DNA from: an uncultured Burkholderiaceae bacterium
GTDB taxonomy: Bacteria > Pseudomonadota > Gammaproteobacteria > Burkholderiales > Burkholderiaceae_C
Direction of reading: 5' to 3'
Length of the DNA: 5,439 nucleotides
NCBI GenBank assembly: GCA_938022295.1
Contig: CALIDR010000002.1
Location: 1 to 5,439, forward strand
Part shown: piece by piece, positions 1-4,560 of the stretch
Numbering within the stretch: position 1 is the stretch's first letter
How the letters are laid out: every line of letters starts with the position of its first letter
Made by a program: the position numbers and the translations under genes
The notes under the pieces: generated by a model
What the model saw: the letters and a program-made list of their open reading frames with translations, nothing else
The model's database searches: none
What the model was told of the DNA's origin: nothing

Positions 1-98
1 TCCTGATACGCCGGCAGCGCCACCGCCGCCAGGATGCCGATGATCGCGACGACGATCATCAGTTCGATCAGGGTGAAACCTTGTTGCACTCGCTTCAT
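1..98 (-). CDS. pilA: Type IV pilin, major subunit (PilA-like), 5' part only
   Basis: The gene is read leftwards and leaves the window after 32 codons. The visible protein has the class III signal of type IV pilins: a short basic leader (MKRVQQG), the prepilin peptidase cleavage site G7/F8, then the FTLIELMIVVAIIGILAAVA helix with Glu at mature position 5. PilD-type peptidase would cut after G7 and methylate F8. The hydrophobic helix holds the subunit in the inner membrane and later packs in the pilus core. The start is ATG at 98-96, with AAGGAG at 110-105 (minus strand) six bases upstream. The leader and helix fit a major pilin best, but minor pilins and type II secretion pseudopilins share this segment. 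The sigma-54 promoter upstream supports pilA. The variable C-terminal domain is not in the window. Confidence 0.93.
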   Translation of the reverse strand, partial: MKRVQQGFTLIELMIVVAIIGILAAVALPAYQ

Positions 99-146
99 GT
101 ATCGCTCCTTTGCGATGGGGGTTGAAGACAGGGACGCTCGGCTTGG

Positions 147-162
147 AGCGAAGGCCGTGCCA
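147..162 (-). promoter_or_regulatory. Sigma-54 (RpoN) promoter of the pilin gene
   Basis: Read on the minus strand the bases are TGGCACGGCCTTCGCT. Against the sigma-54 consensus TGGCACG-N4-TTGCW this matches every defined position except one T (TCGCT instead of TTGCT). The essential GG (-24) and GC (-12) are present at the correct spacing. The predicted transcription start is near 136, giving a leader of about 37 nt that contains the AAGGAG ribosome binding site of the pilin. RpoN control of pilA through the PilS/PilR two-component system is established in Pseudomonas and several other bacteria; its use here is inferred from the site and position. Confidence 0.85.
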
Positions 163-187
163 GCCCCGGCCCCGCGGTTTCGGGGCT
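162..187. repeat. GC-rich inverted repeat beside the sigma-54 promoter
   Basis: AGCCCCG (162-168) pairs with CGGGGCT (181-187), and a second register pairs GCCCCG (169-174) with CGGGGC (181-186) around a 6-base loop. It sits immediately upstream of, and by one base overlaps, the -24 element of the pilin promoter. It has no T-run, so it is not a convincing terminator for either direction. It may be structural, or simply reflect base composition. Confidence 0.4.
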
Positions 188-194
188 ATGCGGC

Positions 195-273
195 GTGACG
201 TGCGTCACAGGGGGTGACGCAACGCGTCACCCCACCCCGGCCGCCGGCGGCCGGGAGTGACGGAAAACGTCAC
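195..273. promoter_or_regulatory. Three tandem GTGACG-N-CGTCAC dyads, probable enhancer (UAS)
   Basis: Three inverted repeats share the same arms. Dyad 1 (195-208) is GTGACG-TG-CGTCAC. Dyad 2 (211-233) has 10-bp arms GGGGTGACGC/GCGTCACCCC around AAC. Dyad 3 (257-273) is GTGACG-GAAAA-CGTCAC. Their centres lie at about 201.5, 222 and 265, so they are spaced 20.5 and 43 bp apart, close to two and four helical turns. That puts them on one face of the DNA, about 65, 86 and 129 bp upstream of the predicted sigma-54 start of the pilin. This is where NtrC-family activators bind. PilR is the obvious candidate, although the motif differs from the PilR sites described in Pseudomonas, so another regulator is possible. 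Confidence 0.7.
236..255. repeat. 20-bp perfect palindrome between dyads 2 and 3
   Basis: CCCGGCCGCC followed by GGCGGCCGGG is a perfect 20-bp palindrome with no loop, occupying most of the space between dyads 2 and 3. It contains no GTGACG arm, so it is separate from the dyad family. It might be a cruciform or a second protein site, but in DNA this rich in G and C part of the symmetry may be chance. Confidence 0.5.
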
Positions 274-665
274 CCGGTGCCGTCGTGCGTCCGCGTCCGC
301 GGCCGGATCGCGAGCTTTGGGGCGCCCGTGCCACGCGGCCACGTCGGCCAGAGGGGAGGCGGTGCGCCGCGGGAGCGGGGATCCGGCGCGGCAAGACCCG
401 GCGGCGGCTCGTCCGGCTCGGGCTGCGGCGCCGCTTCGTCCGCCCGCGCCGGCGAGACCCCCGGTCGGCGGGCATGCGCGGCTCGCCGACCGGGTGACGA
501 TGTGCCGGCCGCCGCGCGGCCAGGCGGCCGTGTCGGCGGCCGGGCGGATCAGGGGGTCGACTTTCGCGCGATCGGCAGCGTATTTCCGGCCGACCGCGGC
601 GCTCTGTGTGTTGTCGGCCCCCCGACGGACGGGGCGGCCGGCTCGAACCCCCTCAGGAGCCACGC
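274..665. other. Gene-free GC-rich intergenic stretch
   Basis: No frame here has both a plausible ribosome binding site and protein-like composition. The open frames crossing it are arginine/alanine/glycine-rich translations typical of high-GC non-coding DNA. It contains one strong hairpin (460-494), a lone GTGACG half-site at 494-499 that matches the dyad arms further left, and a possible weak promoter for the gene at 666: TCGACT at 557-562, 18 bp, TATTTC at 581-586, matching 4/6 and 3/6 of the sigma-70 consensus. A noncoding RNA cannot be excluded, but nothing specific shows one. Confidence 0.5.
460..494. repeat. 11-bp-stem inverted repeat in the intergenic stretch
   Basis: CCCGGTCGGCG (460-470) and CGCCGACCGGG (484-494) are perfect reverse complements around a 13-base loop that contains GCATGC. 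There is no T-run on either side, so it is not a standard intrinsic terminator. It could be an operator, an RNA hairpin in a long leader of the gene at 666, or a transcription barrier between that gene and the pilin regulatory region. Confidence 0.55.
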
Positions 666-1217
666 ATGAAGACGATCCTCTCCCTCACCACGCTCGGCGC
701 CGCGCTGCTGCTCGCCGCCGCTCCCGCCAGCGCCGAGGAGCGCATCTGCACCGGCACGATCGGCGCCGTGTACCTCGACAACATCTTCGTCCCCGACGGC
801 CGCAGCTGCGTGCTCGACGGCACCCGCGCCAAGGGCAACGTCGTCGTCGGCACCGGCGCGACGCTGTCGGCACGCAGCGTCAGCATCAACGGCAACCTGC
901 AGGCCGAAGGGTCGAACTCGGTGCGCGTGTTCGGCCGCTCGACGTTCGGCGGCTCGGTGCAGATCGTCAAGGGCGGCGCGGCGTCGATCGAGAACGCCCG
1001 CATCAACGGCGACATCCTGTTCGACGAGAACGTCGGCCCGCTCAACGCCAGCGGCAACGTGCTCGGCGGCCACCTGCAGGCGTTCAAGAACTACGGCGGC
1101 CTCACGCTGACGAACAACCGCATGAAGGGCAACCTGCAGTGCACGGAGAACGTGCCCGCGCCGACCGGCGGCGGCAACGTGGCGGCGAGCAAGGAGGACC
1201 AGTGCGCGCGGCTGTGA
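666..1217 (+). CDS. Exported repeat protein, probable short parallel beta-helix
   Basis: The 183-residue protein has no assignable function. Residues 1-23 form a Sec signal peptide (basic MK, hydrophobic core, ASA/EE cleavage after A23), so it is exported to the periplasm or beyond. The mature part is built from units of 19-20 residues, each centred on a G-x-[LVI]-x strand: G57-NVV, G76-NLQ, G96-SVQ, G115-DIL, G135-HLQ, G155-NLQ. This regular spacing and the polar residue after each Gly (N, N, S, D, H, N) suggest a stacked right-handed beta-helix of about six rungs. Four Cys (C28, C48, C159, C180) lie in pairs flanking the repeats and may form disulfide caps. The start is ATG at 666, with AGGAG at 655-659 six bases upstream; an upstream in-frame ATG at 606 lacks a site and would bury the signal peptide. 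I recall similar hypothetical proteins in other bacteria, without a known role. Confidence 0.88.
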   Translation: MKTILSLTTLGAALLLAAAPASAEERICTGTIGAVYLDNIFVPDGRSCVLDGTRAKGNVVVGTGATLSARSVSINGNLQAEGSNSVRVFGRSTFGGSVQIVKGGAASIENARINGDILFDENVGPLNASGNVLGGHLQAFKNYGGLTLTNNRMKGNLQCTENVPAPTGGGNVAASKEDQCARL

Positions 1218-1263
1218 CGCACTGACCCCGCGCCGGCCGCCGCGGCGGCGGCAAGCGACGACA

Positions 1264-1938
1264 ATGCGGAGGGTGTTGCCGCCCGCGCCCGTGAAGACCG
1301 CTTTCCCTGCTTCCTGCCCCTGCGCCGCCCGCCGCGCGCTGCGCCGCGCTGCCGTCGCGGTGCTGCTCGCGGCGGCCGGCACCTGTGCGGCGCAGGGCAC
1401 GTTCGCCGTCTACGCCGGGGCGCGCGGCGGCGGCACCTTCGACGACGCCGACGACCGGCGCCGCAGCTACGGGCTCGACGGCGGCGCCGCGTTCTCGGCG
1501 AGCCTGGACTGGCCGCTCGCCGACGGCCGGCAGGGCCAGGTGTTCGCGTCGCTCCAGCGCAGCGCGCTGCCGGGCGAGGCGTTCGGCCGCAGCGGCAAGG
1601 TCGACGTCGACGTCGGCTACCTGCACGTGGGCGGCCGGGTCTTCCTCGACGGCACCGCGGCGTCGCGGGCCGGCTACGCGGTGGGCGGCCTCGGCGTCAC
1701 GCACTTCTCGCCGGCGGCCGGCGGCACGGCGGGCGCGTGGCGGCCGTCGCTGAACCTCGGCGTGGGCGCGCAGTGGCCGCTCGCGCCGCAGTGGATGCTG
1801 CGCGCCGAGCTGCGCGGCTACGTCACGCTCGTCGACAGCGCGGGCGGCTTCCTCTGCGCCGGCGGGTGCGTCGTGCGCATCGCCGGCCGCACGATGACGC
1901 AGGGCGAGGCGCTGGTGGGCCTGGCCTTCGGGTTCTGA
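1264..1938 (+). CDS. Outer-membrane beta-barrel protein (small porin-like)
   Basis: The 224-residue protein has an arginine-rich N-terminus and a hydrophobic segment (about 29-40) ending in CAA/Q, consistent with Sec export and signal peptidase I cleavage near residue 43. The mature part, about 180 residues, alternates polar and hydrophobic residues in strand-like stretches (FAVYAGARGG, AFSASLDWPL, VFASLQRSAL, VDVGYLHVGGRVFL, AGYAVGGLGVTHF, LNLGVGAQWPL, MLRAELRGYVTLV, ALVGLAFGF). It ends in Phe, the usual C-terminal recognition residue of BAM-inserted proteins. Size and pattern fit an eight-stranded OmpA/OmpX/OmpW-type barrel; no specific family is recognised. Two Cys near the end (FLCAGGC) could form a loop disulfide. 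The start is uncertain: ATG 1264 has no clear ribosome binding site, and in-frame GTG 1273, TTG 1276 and GTG 1291 are alternatives. It lies 46 bp after the beta-helix gene and 14 bp before the next gene. Confidence 0.75.
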   Translation: MRRVLPPAPVKTAFPASCPCAARRALRRAAVAVLLAAAGTCAAQGTFAVYAGARGGGTFDDADDRRRSYGLDGGAAFSASLDWPLADGRQGQVFASLQRSALPGEAFGRSGKVDVDVGYLHVGGRVFLDGTAASRAGYAVGGLGVTHFSPAAGGTAGAWRPSLNLGVGAQWPLAPQWMLRAELRGYVTLVDSAGGFLCAGGCVVRIAGRTMTQGEALVGLAFGF

Positions 1939-1952
1939 GGCGTATCCTGCCG

Positions 1953-3050
1953 ATGATGAAGATCGCCCTGCTCGGTGCCGGCCACATCGGGCAGACGATC
2001 GCGGCGCTGCTCGCGCGCAGCGGCGACTACGCGCTGACCGTCGTCGACCGCGCCGCCGACGCGCTGGCCCGCGCCGAGGGCCCGGGCGTGTGCACGCTGC
2101 AGGCCGACACCGCCGACGCGGCCACGCTGCGCCGCGCGATCGACGGCCACGACGCGGTGATCAACGCGCTGCCGTACCACCTGGCGACCGCGGTGGCCAC
2201 GCAGGCGAAGGCGGCGGGCTGCCACTACTTCGACCTCACCGAGGACGTGGCCGCCACGCGCGCGATCCGCGAGCTGGCGCGCGACGCCGCCACCGTGCTG
2301 ATGCCGCAGTGCGGCCTGGCCCCCGGCTTCGTCGGCATCGTCGCCCACCACCTCGCGCAGCGGTTCGACCGCCTGCACGAGCTGAAGATGCGCGTCGGCG
2401 CGCTGCCGGCGTTTCCGACCAACGCGCTGAAGTACAACCTGACGTGGAGCGTCGACGGCCTGATCAACGAGTACGTCCACCCCTGCGACGCGATCCGCGA
2501 CGGCGAGCCGATCGAGGTGCTGCCGCTCGAGGGGCTCGAGCACTTCTCGCTCGACGGCGTCGAGTACGAGGCGTTCAACACCTCCGGCGGCCTGGGCACG
2601 CTGGCCGAGACGCTGGCCGGGCGCGTGCACACGCTCGACTACAAGTCGGTGCGCTACCCCGGCCACCGCGCGCTGATGCGCGTGCTGCTGGAAGAACTGC
2701 GGATGAAGGACGACGTGGCGACGCTGAAGGCGATCCTGCGCCGCGCGGTGCCGGCGACGATGCAGGACGTCGTGCTCGTGTTCGTCACCGCCAGCGGCTG
2801 GCGCGACGGCCAGTTCATCCAGGAGGTGTTCGCGCGCAAGATCTTCGCCGACCGCAGCGAGACGGCGCCGCTGTCGGCGATCCAGATCACGACCGCCGCC
2901 GGCGTGTGCGCCGTCGTCGACCTGTTCCGCGAAGGCCGGCTGCCCTCGCGCGGCTTCGTGCGCCAGGAGCAGGTCGCGCTGCCGCAGTTCCTGGCCAACC
3001 GGTTCGGGCGCGCGTACCAGCAGTCGCGGCAGATCGAGTCGATCAGCTGA
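1953..3050 (+). CDS. Saccharopine dehydrogenase-family oxidoreductase, L-lysine 6-dehydrogenase-like
   Basis: The 365-residue protein begins with a Rossmann fold: KIALLGAGHIGQ with G8-x-G10-xx-G13, and an acidic D32 at the end of the second strand (LTVVD), which favours NAD(H) over NADP(H). Further family marks are NALPYH (71-76), DLTED (94-98), PQCGLAPG (118-125), FNTSGG (208-213) and YKSVRYPGH (230-238). The middle and C-terminal domains resemble bacterial lysine 6-dehydrogenase (as in Geobacillus), which oxidatively deaminates the lysine side chain to 2-aminoadipate semialdehyde. The length is also near that enzyme. Substrate is inferred from remembered similarity; related members act on other amino acids or lack known activity. 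The start is ATG 1953 or the adjacent ATG 1956; the only Shine-Dalgarno-like bases (GAGG, 1937-1940) are distant and overlap the upstream stop, suggesting translational coupling to the barrel gene. The protein is probably cytoplasmic. Confidence 0.88.
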   Translation: MMKIALLGAGHIGQTIAALLARSGDYALTVVDRAADALARAEGPGVCTLQADTADAATLRRAIDGHDAVINALPYHLATAVATQAKAAGCHYFDLTEDVAATRAIRELARDAATVLMPQCGLAPGFVGIVAHHLAQRFDRLHELKMRVGALPAFPTNALKYNLTWSVDGLINEYVHPCDAIRDGEPIEVLPLEGLEHFSLDGVEYEAFNTSGGLGTLAETLAGRVHTLDYKSVRYPGHRALMRVLLEELRMKDDVATLKAILRRAVPATMQDVVLVFVTASGWRDGQFIQEVFARKIFADRSETAPLSAIQITTAAGVCAVVDLFREGRLPSRGFVRQEQVALPQFLANRFGRAYQQSRQIESIS

Positions 3051-3093
3051 ACGCGCCGCGGCGCGCGGGTGTCGGCGCCGCGGCGGCGCGGCT
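3051..3093. terminator. Convergent intergenic hairpin region
   Basis: Two genes end towards each other here, 43 bp apart. The gap is almost entirely G and C and contains the perfect 14-bp palindrome CGCGCCGCGGCGCG (3052-3065) and a second smaller CGCCGCGGCG palindrome. Such a GC block could stall polymerase from both sides. There is no T-run in either direction, so intrinsic termination is weakly supported. Confidence 0.3.
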
Positions 3094-3405
3094 TCAGCCC
3101 GCCTTCTTCGCCCAGGCGCTGCACCAGCCCTTGCCGGCCACGAGCTTGCCGGGGAACAGCGGGCAGCCCGCCCACTCGTCGCTCGCCTTGCCCTGGTACA
3201 GCGCGCAGTTGTGGCAGAGCTGGTCGTTGCCGTGGCGCGGGAAGCGCTGGCGGTCGACCTTCGTCGTGTCGTGCCTGTAGCCGAGCGCGACGGCCTGCGG
3301 GTCGTTCTCGTCGAGGCGGGCCTGCGCCGAGGCCGCGCCGGCACCGAGCGCGGCACCGGTGGCGGCCACCTGCAGCATGAACACGCGGCGATTGGGGGTC
3401 TTCAT
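3094..3405 (-). CDS. High-potential iron-sulfur protein (HiPIP)
   Basis: The 103-residue precursor of a small periplasmic electron carrier. HiPIPs hold one [4Fe-4S] cluster cycling between +2 and +3, and pass electrons between the cytochrome bc1 complex and photosynthetic reaction centres or terminal oxidases. The four ligands are C64, C67, C81 and C95 (C-x2-C-x13-C-x13-C). The conserved tyrosine near the cluster is Y43, in the family-typical ALGYRHD segment before the VD motif. Residues 1-27 are a twin-arginine signal (NRRVFML, then an Ala/Gly-rich core ending ASA/Q), as expected for a cofactor folded before export. Start ATG 3405-3403 has AGGAG at 3417-3413, seven bases upstream. It lies 116 bp downstream of the amidohydrolase on the same strand, but probably has its own promoter. 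The partner system cannot be told from this window. Confidence 0.95.
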   Translation of the reverse strand: MKTPNRRVFMLQVAATGAALGAGAASAQARLDENDPQAVALGYRHDTTKVDRQRFPRHGNDQLCHNCALYQGKASDEWAGCPLFPGKLVAGKGWCSAWAKKAG

Positions 3406-3446
3406 CGTCGATCTCCTGATACGGCTGGGAGGAACGCGATGCTGCC

Positions 3447-3475
3447 ATTCGCAGACCGATCGGTCGCGCCGTGAA
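3447..3475 (-). promoter_or_regulatory. Weak candidate promoter of the HiPIP gene with internal palindrome
   Basis: On the minus strand TTCACG (3475-3470; 4/6 to TTGACA) is followed after 17 bp by GCGAAT (3452-3447; 3/6 to TATAAT). The spacer holds GACCGATCGGTC (3454-3465), a perfect 12-bp palindrome where a repressor or a spacer-distorting activator could bind. The promoter match is weak and rests mainly on the correct spacing and the position, about 40 bp before the start codon. The palindrome itself is directly visible. Confidence 0.3.
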
Positions 3476-3489
3476 CGATTAAGTTGACT

Positions 3490-3512
3490 CGGGCGGGCCG
3501 TCATCCCGCCCG
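3490..3512 (-). terminator. Possible terminator after the amidohydrolase gene
   Basis: CGGGCGGG (3490-3497) pairs with CCCGCCCG (3505-3512) around a 7-base loop, giving an 8-bp GC stem 10 bases beyond the amidohydrolase stop. In the minus direction it is followed by AGTCAACTTAATCG, which holds only scattered T residues, so the stem is good but the U-tract poor. If active it would separate the amidohydrolase transcript from the HiPIP gene. Confidence 0.45.
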
Positions 3513-3521
3513 TCGCCCGCG

Positions 3522-4385
3522 TCAGGCGAGGCCGAGCAGCCGCACCGCGTTGTCCTTCAGGATCAGCGGCTTGACCTCGGGCCTGAAGCCGGCCTCGTCG
3601 AAGTCCTTCATCCAGCGCTCGGGCGTGATCAGCGGGAAGTCGCTGCCGAACAGCATGCGGTCCCTGAGCAGCGTGTTGGCGTACTGCACGAGCTGCGGCG
3701 GGAAGTACTTCGGGCTCCAGCCCGAGAGGTCGATCCACACGTTGGGCTTGTGCAGCGCGAGGCTCAGCGCCTCGTCCTGCCACGGCCAGCTCGGGTGCGC
3801 GACGACGATCTGGATGTCGGGGAAGTCGATCGCGACGTCCTCGAGCAGCATCGGGTTGCTGTTCTGCAGCCGCAGCCCCCCGCCGCAGCGCATGCCGCTG
3901 CCGATGCCGCTGTGGCCGCTGTGGAAGATGGCCGGCAGCTTGTGCTCGGCGATCACCTCGTACAGCGGCCAGGCCATGCGGTCGTAGGGCAGGAAGCCCT
4001 GCACGGTGGGGTGGAACTTGAAGCCCCGCACGCCGTGCTCGGCGATCAGCCGCCGCGCCTCGCGCGCGCCCATCTTCCCCTTGTGGGGGTCGATGCTCGC
4101 GAAGGCGATCATGATGTCGGCGTTCTTCGCCGCCGCTTGCGCCACTTCCTCGTTCGGGATGCGGCGGCGGCCGAGCTGGGCCTCGCTGTCGACGGTGAAC
4201 ATCACGAGGCCGATCCGGCGCTCGCGGTAGTACGCCACCGTCTCGTCGATCGTCGGCCGCCGGTTCGAGCGGAAGTACTTGTCGGCGGCACGGTCGTACT
4301 CCTCGCCGTAGCTGTCGAACGGGTTCCAGCACGACACCTCGGCGTGCGTGTGGGTGTCGATCGCGATCAGGTCGGCGACGTTCAT
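3522..4385 (-). CDS. Amidohydrolase-2 family metal-dependent hydrolase
   Basis: The 287-residue protein is a TIM-barrel hydrolase of the amidohydrolase superfamily (amidohydrolase_2, the decarboxylase/lactonase-like branch). Metal and active-site residues are visible in order: H12 and H14 in DTHTH at the first strand, FKFHP with H125, FHSGHSG with H155 and H158, VVAHPS with H197, and FGSDFP with D249 at the last strand. The length is typical. Start ATG 4385-4383 has GGAGGG at 4399-4394, eight bases upstream; the open frame continues further upstream but without family sequence. It faces away from the crotonase gene across a 175-bp region. Relatives beside crotonase and acyl-CoA ligase genes are annotated as 4-hydroxyphenyl-beta-ketoacyl-CoA hydrolase (CouO-like), cleaving the beta-keto intermediate of hydroxycinnamate breakdown; that role is inferred from neighbours. 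A decarboxylase or another C-C hydrolase is possible. Confidence 0.85.
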   Translation of the reverse strand: MNVADLIAIDTHTHAEVSCWNPFDSYGEEYDRAADKYFRSNRRPTIDETVAYYRERRIGLVMFTVDSEAQLGRRRIPNEEVAQAAAKNADIMIAFASIDPHKGKMGAREARRLIAEHGVRGFKFHPTVQGFLPYDRMAWPLYEVIAEHKLPAIFHSGHSGIGSGMRCGGGLRLQNSNPMLLEDVAIDFPDIQIVVAHPSWPWQDEALSLALHKPNVWIDLSGWSPKYFPPQLVQYANTLLRDRMLFGSDFPLITPERWMKDFDEAGFRPEVKPLILKDNAVRLLGLA

Positions 4386-4437
4386 CGTCGGCACCCTCCG
4401 GTTCGGTGATTCACGATGTAAACGAAAGGCCTCGCCG

Positions 4438-4469
4438 TCGGCCGGGCCCCGGACGGCTGGCCCGGCCGA
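4438..4469. repeat. 11-bp-arm inverted repeat in the divergent promoter region
   Basis: TCGGCCGGGCC (4438-4448) and GGCCCGGCCGA (4459-4469) are perfect reverse complements around a 10-base loop. It lies between the two divergent start codons, nearer the amidohydrolase. It could be a regulator site or a hairpin in the amidohydrolase leader. There is no T-run. The neighbouring GTGATTCAC (4406-4414) is a further short dyad next to the amidohydrolase ribosome binding site. Confidence 0.5.
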
Positions 4470-4528
4470 TCTTGCGACAGCCGTTATGGCCCGGGTCTTC
4501 GGGTAAACCCCCGCGGCGGTCGGCCCCA

Positions 4529-4547
4529 TGGTTCATAAACTGAACCA
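4529..4547. promoter_or_regulatory. Operator-like dyad upstream of the crotonase gene
   Basis: TGGTTCA-TAAAC-TGAACCA is a perfect inverted repeat with 7-bp arms and a 5-base AT-rich centre, 19 bp in all. It stands out as one of the few AT-containing stretches in GC-rich surroundings, ends two bases before the AAGGAG of the crotonase gene, and sits where a repressor would block initiation. Arm length and spacing suit a dimeric winged-helix or TetR-like regulator (MarR, IclR, GntR or TetR families all fit). A CoA-thioester-sensing MarR regulator such as CouR is a natural guess for this pathway. No regulator gene is in the window. No convincing -35/-10 pair was found nearby. Confidence 0.7.
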
Positions 4548-4548
4548 A

Positions 4549-4554
4549 AAGGAG
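4549..4554 (+). promoter_or_regulatory. Ribosome binding site fixing the GTG start of the crotonase gene
   Basis: AAGGAG lies six bases before GTG 4561. The alternative in-frame ATG at 4528 has no such site, would add eleven residues not expected in the family, and its coding bases would run through the operator-like dyad at 4529-4547. The GTG is therefore the preferred start. Confidence 0.8.
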
Positions 4555-4560
4555 CGCTCC

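Noticed and set aside
195..273. The repeated dyads as a CRISPR-like or iteron array
   Set aside because: Units are short inverted repeats of unequal length and spacing, without uniform spacers, and lie exactly in the enhancer position of a sigma-54 promoter; no cas or replication gene is present.
205..663. Several long open frames on both strands across the pilin-upstream gap
   Set aside because: They are Arg/Ala/Gly/Pro-rich, overlap each other in many frames, lack ribosome binding sites and run through the dyads and hairpins; they reflect high GC, which makes stop codons rare.
257..1225. A 322-residue + strand frame overlapping the secreted repeat protein
   Set aside because: It is out of frame with the gene at 666, turns into low-complexity Arg repeats over it, and has no start signal; the overlapping gene has a signal peptide and regular repeats.
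1236..1249. 14-bp palindrome GCCGCCGCGGCGGC as a terminator after the repeat protein
   Set aside because: There is no T-run or loop, and GCC/GGC palindromes are expected often in this composition; not listed as a terminator.
1381..1395. Lipobox around C41 making the barrel protein a lipoprotein
   Set aside because: The residues before the Cys are A-G-T, lacking the Leu/Val/Ile at -3 and Gly/Ala/Ser at -1; CAA/Q fits signal peptidase I better.
1818..3356. A 512-residue minus-strand frame opposite the lysine-dehydrogenase-like gene
   Set aside because: It is an antisense shadow of coding DNA with biased composition (Arg/Ala/Val/His) and no recognisable domain, while the + strand has clear Rossmann and family motifs.
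4474..4502. Sigma-70 promoter for the crotonase with TTGCGA as -35
   Set aside because: The hexamer 17 bp downstream (GTCTTC) does not resemble TATAAT; no alternative pair gave a convincing match.
4528..4560. ATG at 4528 as the crotonase start
   Set aside because: It has no ribosome binding site and its codons overlap the operator-like dyad; GTG 4561 has AAGGAG at ideal spacing.
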